This document shows, one piece after another, positions 1 to 6,067 of a DNA stretch of 6,067 bases. Made by a program: the position numbers and the translations under genes. The stretch is taken from contig JACWAO010000019.1 of NCBI GenBank assembly GCA_014874305.1, positions 1-6,067 of the forward strand, written 5' to 3'. The notes below the pieces were generated by a model. It saw only the letters and a program-made list of their open reading frames with translations, had not been told where the DNA came from and searched no databases. Position 1 is the first letter of the stretch, and the number at the start of each line of letters is the position of its first letter. Origin of the DNA: Candidatus Colwelliibacteriota bacterium. Its GTDB lineage: Bacteria; Patescibacteriota; Minisyncoccia; UBA6257; Colwellbacteraceae.

Positions 1-1
1 C

Positions 2-2197
2 GGATTAGTTTCCGGCGGGTTGGTGGAGTTTATAACAGCTGATACCGTATCTGGATTTATACAGAAATGGACTGGTTTAGGAGAAGGGCTAACGCAGATA
101 AACGATTTATTAATACGGCACTATATGCGCGCCATTCTTTGGGGCCTGATAGCTACAGCGGCTATGGCAGCAATAGGGCCGATTCTACATTTTGTCTTGT
201 ACCTAAACACAACCGTCCTTACAACTCCGGCCATACACGATATTTATACCGTCCTGTTGAGCCTGGTTAATATCGGCTTTGTTATCGCGATTATAATAAT
301 CGCCTTTGCTACGATGTTCCGGAACGGCAAGTTTGGCGGCTCAAAGAATTTGATCAAGGTCGCGGCGGCCGCGCTTCTTATAAACTTCGGCTTCTTCTTC
401 GCCTCCATAGTAATTAACGCTGGCGATAGGGTGACTTATGTTTTTGCCGATGCCGTCTCGGGAACGCCGTATATTACTAATAGCACGGGTATACCGGCTA
501 ATTTTGGTACCGAGGCAAGTCTAGTGGGGAGATATAATGTCGCATCAGTAACCTGTAGTGTTAGTAGTCTACTTAGCAGTTTTAGCCAAGGGACCAGCGG
601 ATTCAGTGGGGCTGTCGAAAAGGCGATTGTTTTCCTGGCTCAACCACTGGTTTCTATAACTTTTGGAGCTGTCATTTCTTTGATTTGGGCGGCGGCGCTT
701 TTAGCTATAACTATAGTATTTCTAGTAAGGTACGCGTTCCTAATCTTCCTGCTCGCGATACTGCCAATCTCCTGGCTTGGACTAATCTTCCCGAGTCTTA
801 AAATATCTATCCCCGGGGTCAAGGGATCTGATCCGTTCTCCGGCTGGTGGGCACAGTTTATAAACTGGGTCATTATGGGTCCTATGTTGTTATTTCTCCT
901 ATACATAAGCCACCTGCTATCCGACGCACTTACGGGATCGACTAATTCTTTCTCGCAATCAAGCGCCCTTGTAGCCTCCTCTCAATTAGTGATACAGCTG
1001 ATAGCCATTCTTATAGTAAACTTGATCGGTCTTTATGGTGCGGTAAAAATGAGCGGCGTGGCCGGGGCGATAGCCATAACCGCGGCTGGCGGCGCTATCG
1101 GGTGGGCCGCGCAAGGATTAACTAATTTCTCAGGGTCCGCGGCGGCTAGATTCCGTTTAAGAAGCGAGGCCTGGCAGAAATCCGCTCAGGAAAACAAGAA
1201 TAAGGTTGGCGCGGCCGCTCAGTTTGCGTGGGCAAGATTTTTGGGTACGGCAAGTAGAGGGTTTAGTGGAGTAGCTTTGCCGCCTCAGTATAGAACGGCG
1301 CTCGAAAAAGCCGGTCTTAAGGTCCCACAAACAAAGGAGTTTGATGTGTCTAAAGCGGTTGAGGGTCGCAAAAAACAATTGGAGGCAAGAATGCCCAACG
1401 AGGTGCTGGCGATGGCTAGGGCTAAAGTAAACGCCAGGAATATTCCATTAGCCAGAAACGCTGTGGATTCGGCTGCGATATTAAGCTATCTCATAGACAA
1501 AAGGCAATTACAAGAACTTAACTCAGACCAACTTATTCCGCTTCTTAAGAGTGCTTCCAGCATAGGAGCACAGAAGGATGTGCTGTCCGTAAGGCCCGAC
1601 TTAGCGGCAATGATTGACAATAAAAAATCGGGGTTTGATCCCGCGGCGACGCCTGCTGATAAAAATAAAATTGTCGGAGAGTACATGAAGTCTATCGGAA
1701 AAGCGGTTGATAAGGTTAAACCCGGGCAGGCGGAGAACGTTCTCGTTCAATCGCTGTCCCGTCCAAAAGATTTGACGCTGAATTCTGATTTACAAGCCAA
1801 CGAGGCCGTTATACTCTCGCTCTCCAACTCACAGGTATCAAGGATACTGCGCGAGGGCAGTAGCGAACAGCAAAAAGCGCTGGTTGAGGGCATTAAGGCG
1901 CTTAACGATAAGCGCGGCAACGCCCTGGTGGAAAAACTTGGAGACACTGATGCGGCCAAAGAAATAGACAGACAGAGGAAGAGGCTCGCGGAGTATGTGG
2001 GCGGTGCCGGTGGCGAGGAAGAGGAGGAGGGACCTCAAGCCCAGCAACCAGAAAGCGGGCCAACCATACTCGGACCCGATGGAAAACCATTACGTAAAGA
2101 ACAGTCCCGTAAGGGCGGAGGGAGGCGTGGAAGGAGTGGGGGAAATCCCGACTTTAGAGCTTTGTGGAACTCGATAGAATCTCCTGATATTAAGTGA
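2..2197 (+). CDS. TrbL/VirB6-like polytopic T4SS membrane protein with long cytoplasmic C-terminal extension (probably 5'-partial)
   Basis: Likely inner-membrane channel subunit of a type IV secretion system. The frame is open to the left edge, with no stop and no ATG before residue 36 (ATG at 125). TTG at 20 and GTG at 23 are possible starts but neither has a Shine-Dalgarno sequence, so the true start, perhaps with a signal peptide, may lie outside. Numbering from TTG-20 gives 725 residues. Hydrophobic segments lie at about 37-62, 72-100, 111-133, 203-232, 234-260, 278-303 and 322-366 (long enough for two passes). A polar loop at about 134-200 holds the only cysteine (C179). After residue 370 the protein is soluble, charged and mostly helical, ending in an acidic run (666-670), a basic Gly/Arg/Lys stretch (692-708) and a short tail, DFRALWNSIESPDIK. 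The hydrophobic part is typical of TrbL/VirB6; the roughly 350-residue extension is not found in compact VirB6 proteins. Stops are tandem: TGA then in-frame TAA (2195-2200). Family assignment rests on topology, residue style and neighbours rather than a catalytic motif. Confidence 0.8.
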   Translation, partial: GLVSGGLVEFITADTVSGFIQKWTGLGEGLTQINDLLIRHYMRAILWGLIATAAMAAIGPILHFVLYLNTTVLTTPAIHDIYTVLLSLVNIGFVIAIIIIAFATMFRNGKFGGSKNLIKVAAAALLINFGFFFASIVINAGDRVTYVFADAVSGTPYITNSTGIPANFGTEASLVGRYNVASVTCSVSSLLSSFSQGTSGFSGAVEKAIVFLAQPLVSITFGAVISLIWAAALLAITIVFLVRYAFLIFLLAILPISWLGLIFPSLKISIPGVKGSDPFSGWWAQFINWVIMGPMLLFLLYISHLLSDALTGSTNSFSQSSALVASSQLVIQLIAILIVNLIGLYGAVKMSGVAGAIAITAAGGAIGWAAQGLTNFSGSAAARFRLRSEAWQKSAQENKNKVGAAAQFAWARFLGTASRGFSGVALPPQYRTALEKAGLKVPQTKEFDVSKAVEGRKKQLEARMPNEVLAMARAKVNARNIPLARNAVDSAAILSYLIDKRQLQELNSDQLIPLLKSASSIGAQKDVLSVRPDLAAMIDNKKSGFDPAATPADKNKIVGEYMKSIGKAVDKVKPGQAENVLVQSLSRPKDLTLNSDLQANEAVILSLSNSQVSRILREGSSEQQKALVEGIKALNDKRGNALVEKLGDTDAAKEIDRQRKRLAEYVGGAGGEEEEEGPQAQQPESGPTILGPDGKPLRKEQSRKGGGRRGRSGGNPDFRALWNSIESPDIK

Positions 2198-2208
2198 TAA
2201 AAAATTAA

Positions 2209-2988
2209 ATGATAAGCATATTTGATGTTCCAAAACAAATAAGGCTATGGTTTTCCTCGGATGGGGTTTCTGATGAGCTGGATAAAATGAATCAGTGGCT
2301 CGGCTTGGCTGATGAAAACGCGACCGTCATAACGGATTTACTGTCCAAGTTGGAGATAAAAGATATCTCTATAGACAAGTTCTACGATGAACTAAAAACC
2401 CGGCTACTTCCTCTAGTGGGAGAGGATAAAACACAGCTGGCTATACAAAACGTAAATGGAAAAATGCTGAATCCTATAAAAAACGATTTGATTTCATTCG
2501 GCATTATACCGCCAGAGACTACCTACCGGCCGTTAGAGTCCGCGGATCAACAAGAACAAACCACACAACCAGCTACGGAACAACACGCTGTGGAAAACAC
2601 GCCCGCCTTAAGGCCGTCCTTCGAACACGAACCGGAACCGTATATTCTGCACAGGGAGACTCCCAAAGAAACGCCGACACCAATAGCGCCAAGCCAGCCT
2701 CCCTCCGACGCCGCAAGCAAAGCGCAGTTATTTTCTCCAAGGTTTGGTGAGACGGACAAAGGTAAGAACCAAGCGCCCGGCGAAACGCGGGTTGTGAACT
2801 ATTCACAGTTCAGAACGCCTGTTACTGAGCCGGACAAATCAGGCGACTCCACAAAAGAAGGTCTTTTAAAGCCGTCCATTCATCCGCAAAACATAGTAAA
2901 CTTAAAAAGAGGTGGCGACAGCGATACCGGCCAGCCAGCGGTTAATAAAGAAAACACTATTAACTTAAAAGACCTTCCTGTAGATTAA
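2209..2988 (+). CDS. Unrecognised T4SS-linked protein: small helical head plus long disordered Pro-rich tail
   Basis: A 259-residue soluble protein whose family I do not recognise. No membrane segment, signal peptide or cysteine is visible. Residues 1-100 look folded and mainly helical, with alternating hydrophobic positions in stretches such as NQWLGLADENATVITDLLSK. Residues 101-222 are rich in Pro, Glu, Gln and Thr and are probably disordered. The tail carries three similar short segments: VVNYSQ (195-200), IVNLKR (229-234) and TINLKD (250-255), the last just before the C-terminus. The ATG at 2209 is the first in frame. It follows the VirB6-like stop by 11 nt, with an A-rich leader and no Shine-Dalgarno sequence. 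Same strand and tight spacing place it in the T4SS operon, between VirB6-like and VirB3-like genes, so a role as adaptor, chaperone or accessory subunit is plausible but unproven. The coding call is well supported by length, composition and spacing; the function is unknown. Confidence 0.75.
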   Translation: MISIFDVPKQIRLWFSSDGVSDELDKMNQWLGLADENATVITDLLSKLEIKDISIDKFYDELKTRLLPLVGEDKTQLAIQNVNGKMLNPIKNDLISFGIIPPETTYRPLESADQQEQTTQPATEQHAVENTPALRPSFEHEPEPYILHRETPKETPTPIAPSQPPSDAASKAQLFSPRFGETDKGKNQAPGETRVVNYSQFRTPVTEPDKSGDSTKEGLLKPSIHPQNIVNLKRGGDSDTGQPAVNKENTINLKDLPVD

Positions 2989-3009
2989 TGTTTATGCTGG
3001 CCTGCCGGT
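2926..3009. repeat. Nested inverted repeats across the end of the unknown gene
   Basis: The outer arms ACCGGCCAGC (2926-2935) and GCTGGcctgCCGGT (2996-3009) are complementary over ten bases with a four-base bulge in the right arm. Inside them GTTAATA (2941-2947) and TATTAAC (2958-2964) form a perfect 7-bp inverted repeat with a 10-nt loop. In RNA this could fold into a structure covering the last 20 codons of the unknown gene and the start of the spacer before prgI. No T-tract follows the right arm, so it does not look like a standard intrinsic terminator. The outer loop is long (60 nt), so chance pairing is possible. Confidence 0.3.
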
Positions 3010-3045
3010 TTCTAACTTTCGAGCTTTTGGGGTAAAATTTACCTA
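3010..3045 (+). promoter_or_regulatory. Candidate leaderless promoter for prgI-virB4
   Basis: TAAAAT at 3033-3038 matches the bacterial -10 consensus TATAAT at five of six positions and ends 7 nt before the prgI ATG. Transcription from such a box usually begins about 6-8 nt downstream, which would put the 5' end at or next to the start codon and give a leaderless mRNA. The -35 region is weak: TTCTAA at 3010-3015, with a 17-nt spacer, matches TTGACA at only three positions. The location in the only spacer over 15 nt in the window, together with the lack of a Shine-Dalgarno sequence, supports the idea. A chance A/T-rich match remains possible. Confidence 0.4.
3031..3043. repeat. 13-bp palindrome overlapping the prgI -10-like box
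   Basis: GGTAAAATTTACC is a perfect inverted repeat, with 6-bp arms GGTAAA and TTTACC around a single central A. It contains the whole TAAAAT box and ends two bases before the prgI ATG. It could be an operator for a dimeric repressor, a short hairpin, or coincidence in A/T-rich sequence. No second copy of the full palindrome was seen in the window. Confidence 0.3.
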
Positions 3046-3774
3046 ATGCAGTTTCAGGTTCCGCAATTTATCGAGACCGAGGATAAGATAGTCGGGCCGC
3101 TGACGCTTCGTCAGTTTATGTATCTCGCGATTGCCGGCCTGCTTGTTTTTCTTTCCTTCTTCGTTCTGCAGACGTGGCTCTGGCTCATAGTTGTTGCCGT
3201 GCTCGGGGGCAGTGCGGCCGCTATGGCATTCATCCAGATAAACGGCCGTTCGATGGTTGTCTTTATCATGAACGCCTTCGTCTACCTGTGGGAACCGCAT
3301 TCATATACCTACGCCGAGGAGAGGATTATAGTAACAACTACAGCAACCACGCCGATAGCGGCCATTCCGCCGGTAAGAGAAGTTAAGCCTCCGGCCCCAC
3401 AGCCTACAGCGGCACCCGAAAGAGAAGAGGCGGTTCCGATGCCGACAACGCCTCCGGCCCCAGCAACGACAACTCCCGCTCCCGCGCCAACGCCGATTAC
3501 GCCGCCGGCACAAGCGCCGTCGGTTACACCTAAAGCAGTCTCGAGACCGGCATACGCGCCGGCAAAAGCGGCGGCCGAGGCGGCGGAAAGGGCGGTAACC
3601 GGCGGGCTAAAAGATCTATGGAGCAAGCTCCAGACGACAAAGAGCGCGATACCTCACCGCGAGAAACCGTTAGCCGGAGAGGTAAGAGACCAGGACGAGA
3701 TACAGGAAAAGTACGAAGTGATAAGGAAAATTACCGGAGAAAGCCAGCTGGCAAAACGCGTTGATTATAAATAA
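3046..3774 (+). CDS. prgI: PrgI family protein (VirB3-like T4SS inner-membrane subunit)
   Basis: Small membrane subunit that in T4SSs pairs with the VirB4 ATPase and links it to the membrane. The N-terminus has the family signature: VPQFIETEDKIVGPLT (5-20) followed by LRQFMYL, then two closely spaced transmembrane helices at about 25-42 and 44-64. A third hydrophobic patch, VVFIMNAFVYLWEP, lies at 71-84. Residues 104-170 are a low-complexity Pro/Ala/Thr linker, followed by an Ala-rich helix (172-185). The end is charged and looks conserved (RKITGESQLAKRVDYK, 227-242); it resembles the tail I associate with PrgI proteins of Patescibacteria. At 242 residues it is about twice the length of a minimal PrgI/VirB3, the excess being linker and tail. 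The ATG at 3046 gives exactly the expected N-terminus although no Shine-Dalgarno precedes it. The gene ends four bases before virB4, the usual VirB3-VirB4 pairing. The symbol denotes family membership, not orthology to the pCF10 gene. Confidence 0.92.
   Translation: MQFQVPQFIETEDKIVGPLTLRQFMYLAIAGLLVFLSFFVLQTWLWLIVVAVLGGSAAAMAFIQINGRSMVVFIMNAFVYLWEPHSYTYAEERIIVTTTATTPIAAIPPVREVKPPAPQPTAAPEREEAVPMPTTPPAPATTTPAPAPTPITPPAQAPSVTPKAVSRPAYAPAKAAAEAAERAVTGGLKDLWSKLQTTKSAIPHREKPLAGEVRDQDEIQEKYEVIRKITGESQLAKRVDYK
3388..3462 (+). repeat. In-frame direct repeat in the PrgI Pro/Ala linker
   Basis: CCTCCGGCCCCA occurs at 3388-3399 and again at 3451-3462, 63 bases (21 codons) apart. Both copies encode Pro-Pro-Ala-Pro. 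They sit in a longer stretch (about 3355-3560) of imperfect Pro, Ala and Thr codons, consistent with a linker that changes length by slippage or small duplications. Confidence 0.5.
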
Positions 3775-3778
3775 ACAC

Positions 3779-6067
3779 ATGCCTGCCAAGAAACAGAAAA
3801 ACATCCAAACCCCGCCCACTCAGCAATTTGTGGACGTAAGAGAGGTAAAAAACGGCATCGTTGTTCTAAAAAACGGCGCGCTGAGAAAGGTCATACTGGT
3901 TGACGGATTGAACTTTAACCTTAAATCCGAGGAGGAGCAGAATCTGATAATCAGCGGATACCAAAACCTCCTTAACTCCCTCGACTTTTCCCTGCAGATA
4001 CTGGTTCACACGAGAAAGTTGAATATAGACGGCTATATCGAGGACTTAAGAGAGCGCATGGAGAACGCGGAAGACGAGAGTGAGTCCCAGCAGATATCCG
4101 AGTATATAAACTTCATAGAATCGCTTATTGAGGGAAACGAGGTTATGGTTAAAAGCTTCTTTGTGGTTATTCCTTACGAAGCCGTGTCACTACCCCTGCC
4201 CTCATCAAAGCATAAAGGCGGGGCGCCTAAAGCCGAAGAGGGCGCGGAGCAGGAGGAAACGCTCGAAACCCCCCAAAGAGAACGAGATCGTCTTGAGGAA
4301 CGCGTTGATAAGGTGATAAGCGGATTAAGACAGATCGGGTTAAGGGCGGTGGCGCTTGAGGACAACGAACTTCGCGAGCTCTATTACAATTTTTACAATC
4401 CCACAACGATAGAGCAGGGCAATGAGAAGGTAGCTGAACGCGGCAAGAAAAAAACCAGCGGCGAGGCGGATATAGTAGCCTCCGGATCGATAGAGGTTAC
4501 TCCGTTAAACATCAAGGTAGACGACAAGTTCGCCAGGACTCTCTTCATACTCGACTATCCGAGGTTTTTATCAAGCGGCTGGTTTTCGGATATAATAAAC
4601 TTCCCCGGGCTTATAGACGTTTCTTTCTTTATTCATCCGGAGGAAACAAACATAGCTTTAAAAAACTTGCGGCGCAAATCCGCTCAGTTTGAGTCTCAAA
4701 TCTTAGCCAACCAGGAAAAAGGACTGGTTAGGGATCCGGCGCTTGAGACCGCCTACCAGGACGTTGAATCTCTGCGCGACGCTCTTCAGCAGGCCACGGA
4801 GAGATTGTTTCTTGTGGGAGTATACATAACCATCTATGCCGACACGGCGAGCGAACTTAATAAGCTGGAGTCGCAGATAAACTCCATACTGGAAAGCAGA
4901 CTGGTGGATGTGAGGAGCGCTGATTTCGAGCAGATTAAAGGGTGGCAGAGCACAATGCCTTTGGGCATAGACAGTTTGGATATAAACAAGTCTCTTAACA
5001 CGGGACCGATCTCCTCCTTCTTCCCGTTCGTATCATTAGACCTGACCTCGGATAGCGGAATACTTTACGGAATAAACCGGAGCAACAGTACGCTTATAAT
5101 ATTCGACCGCTTTTCACTGGAGAACGCCAATATGGTGGTCTTCGCGAAATCAGGATCCGGCAAAAGTTACGCTACGAAGCTGGAGGTAATAAGGTCGTTA
5201 ATGCTTGGCACCAACTATATTATCATCGACCCGGAAAACGAGTATCAGTCCTTGGCGGAAACGCTTGGAGGTACGTATATAAAAATTTCGCTGAATTCCG
5301 GCAGTCATATAAATCCTTTTGATATTCCGATCGTCCCCGCCGACGAGGACCCGGGAGAGGTGTTAAGATCGCATGTCGTCAATCTGACAGGGCTTTTAAA
5401 GTTGATGTTGGGGAAGATAACCGACGAGGAGGAGGCGCTCCTGGACCAAGCCTTAATAGAAACTTACGCCGTAAGAGACATAACTCCCGGCCGCGATTTT
5501 ACAAAAGCAACCCCTCCGCTTTTAGAAGACTTAGTTGGGGTTCTGCGAGGACTGCAGGGAGGCGAGGAGATGGCAACGCGCTTACTGCGTTTCGTTAAGG
5601 GAAGTTATTCCGGGTTTACAAACGTTCCCACGAACGTGGACATACAAAACCGCCTGATAGTGTTTTCCGTCCGCGATCTGGAAGACGAGCTAAGACCGGT
5701 AGCAATGTACATAATCCTTAACTTCATATGGAACGCTATCCGCGCGGACATAAGAAAAAGAATAATGATTATTGATGAGGCCTGGTGGCTTATGAAATAT
5801 CCGGACAGCGCGTCTTTTCTCTTTGGCCTAGCAAAGAGGGCGAGAAAATATTATCTGGGACTGACCACTATAACCCAGGACGTGGAGGACTTCTTAAACT
5901 CTCCCTACGGCAGACCGATAATAACCAATTCTTCTTTACAGCTTCTTTTAAAGCAGGCTCCGGCGACGATAGACACAACCGGGAAGGCGTTCAACCTTAC
6001 CGATGTAGAGAAAAACTATCTTCTTGAGGCGGATGTCGGAACGGGGCTGTTTATCGCGGGATTAAAG
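3779..6067 (+). CDS. virB4: VirB4/TraC-type T4SS ATPase (3'-partial)
   Basis: Hexameric cytoplasmic ATPase that powers T4SS assembly and substrate or pilin movement. The frame runs 763 codons from ATG-3779 to the last base without a stop. The N-terminal domain (about 17-440) has the VirB4/TraC mixed alpha/beta style. It includes a charged low-complexity insertion at about 143-175 (SSKHKGG then Glu/Gln/Arg-rich) and a helical region at about 290-345. The RecA-like domain has Walker A KSGSGKS (457-463, K462), IIIDPENEY (481-489), HINPF (510-514), Walker B IMIIDE followed by AWW (662-670, D666 and catalytic E667) and TQD (699-701), all in expected order. The last visible residues, DVGTGLFIAGLK, precede the family's short C-terminal end, so about 50 residues are probably missing. 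No cysteine occurs in the visible part. The start lies four bases after prgI with no Shine-Dalgarno, suggesting translational coupling. An FtsK/VirD4 coupling protein is unlikely: there is no N-terminal membrane anchor, and the preceding PrgI is the standard VirB4 partner. Confidence 0.95.
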   Translation, partial: MPAKKQKNIQTPPTQQFVDVREVKNGIVVLKNGALRKVILVDGLNFNLKSEEEQNLIISGYQNLLNSLDFSLQILVHTRKLNIDGYIEDLRERMENAEDESESQQISEYINFIESLIEGNEVMVKSFFVVIPYEAVSLPLPSSKHKGGAPKAEEGAEQEETLETPQRERDRLEERVDKVISGLRQIGLRAVALEDNELRELYYNFYNPTTIEQGNEKVAERGKKKTSGEADIVASGSIEVTPLNIKVDDKFARTLFILDYPRFLSSGWFSDIINFPGLIDVSFFIHPEETNIALKNLRRKSAQFESQILANQEKGLVRDPALETAYQDVESLRDALQQATERLFLVGVYITIYADTASELNKLESQINSILESRLVDVRSADFEQIKGWQSTMPLGIDSLDINKSLNTGPISSFFPFVSLDLTSDSGILYGINRSNSTLIIFDRFSLENANMVVFAKSGSGKSYATKLEVIRSLMLGTNYIIIDPENEYQSLAETLGGTYIKISLNSGSHINPFDIPIVPADEDPGEVLRSHVVNLTGLLKLMLGKITDEEEALLDQALIETYAVRDITPGRDFTKATPPLLEDLVGVLRGLQGGEEMATRLLRFVKGSYSGFTNVPTNVDIQNRLIVFSVRDLEDELRPVAMYIILNFIWNAIRADIRKRIMIIDEAWWLMKYPDSASFLFGLAKRARKYYLGLTTITQDVEDFLNSPYGRPIITNSSLQLLLKQAPATIDTTGKAFNLTDVEKNYLLEADVGTGLFIAGLK

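Noticed and set aside
640..906. 88-codon minus-strand open frame opposite the VirB6-like gene
   Set aside because: It is antisense to clear transmembrane segments. The composition is not protein-like and it has no neighbour on that strand.
1838..2090. Overlapping minus-strand open frames near the end of the VirB6-like gene
   Set aside because: They are shadows of the charged C-terminal region. Several frames are open there because of base composition, and none has a plausible start context.
2195..2200. TGA recoded as glycine, as in some Patescibacteria lineages (Gracilibacteria, Absconditabacteria)
   Set aside because: The only TGA at a gene end is followed at once by an in-frame TAA, so recoding would add one residue. 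No in-frame TGA occurs inside any of the four genes. The standard bacterial code is the simpler reading.
2989..3045. Intrinsic terminator in the spacer before prgI
   Set aside because: GC-rich inverted arms are present, but no T-tract follows them, and the loop between the arms is 60 nt long.
3309..3626. 105-codon open frame on the minus strand opposite prgI
   Set aside because: It is the reverse image of the Pro/Ala-rich linker, which reads as Gly/Ala/Val low complexity on the other strand. It overlaps a confident family match and has no domain of its own.
5785..6027. 80-codon plus-strand open frame inside virB4
   Set aside because: It lies wholly within the Walker B to C-terminal part of virB4 in another frame and shows no recognisable motif.
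3779..6067. VirD4/FtsK-type coupling protein instead of VirB4
   Set aside because: There is no N-terminal membrane anchor, the long N-terminal domain and motif order fit VirB4/TraC, and PrgI lies directly upstream.
1..6067. CRISPR array, tRNA or rRNA gene, insertion sequence or attachment site
   Set aside because: No regularly spaced repeats, no structural RNA-like stretch, no transposase and no terminal inverted repeats were seen. Nearly every base lies in the four coding regions.

Overview
The window is a compact, one-strand gene block encoding the inner-membrane and energy core of a type IV secretion (T4SS) or conjugation-like machine. Three of the four reading frames match T4SS families: a TrbL/VirB6-like polytopic membrane protein (2-2197, probably 5'-partial), a PrgI/VirB3-like protein (3046-3774) and a VirB4/TraC-type ATPase (3779 to the right edge, 3'-partial). 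Between the first two T4SS genes is an unrecognised 259-aa protein (2209-2988) with a short folded head and a long disordered tail.

The host is most likely a bacterium of the Patescibacteria (Candidate Phyla Radiation). This is inferred from family recognition: PrgI directly followed by VirB4, a long Pro/Ala-rich linker and conserved C-terminal tail on PrgI, and a VirB6 with a large cytoplasmic extension. It also fits the lack of Shine-Dalgarno sequences at all three visible starts. Base composition is balanced, isoleucine is often encoded by ATA, and TGA behaves as an ordinary stop. A Firmicutes-type conjugative element is the main alternative, because the order VirB6 - VirB3 - VirB4 equals prgH-prgI-prgJ of the enterococcal plasmid pCF10.

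Layout: the left edge cuts into or just upstream of the VirB6-like gene. An 11-nt gap leads to the unknown gene, a 57-nt gap to prgI, and a 4-nt gap to virB4, which runs off the right edge about 50 residues short of the usual family end. The 57-nt gap is the only real spacer. It holds a TAAAAT -10-like box 7 nt before the prgI start, inside a 13-bp palindrome, which suggests a leaderless promoter that could drive prgI-virB4 separately. There is no gene-free stretch over 300 bases, no RNA gene, CRISPR array, IS element or convincing terminator.

Working model (inference): VirB4 hydrolyses ATP at the cytoplasmic face and docks on the small PrgI/VirB3 membrane protein. The VirB6-like protein forms the membrane channel scaffold. 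The unknown protein, cotranscribed within the set, is a candidate soluble adaptor or accessory subunit. No relaxase, VirD4 coupling protein, pilin, peptidoglycan hydrolase or outer-membrane component lies in the window, so the sequence does not show whether the machine moves DNA, protein or pilus subunits.
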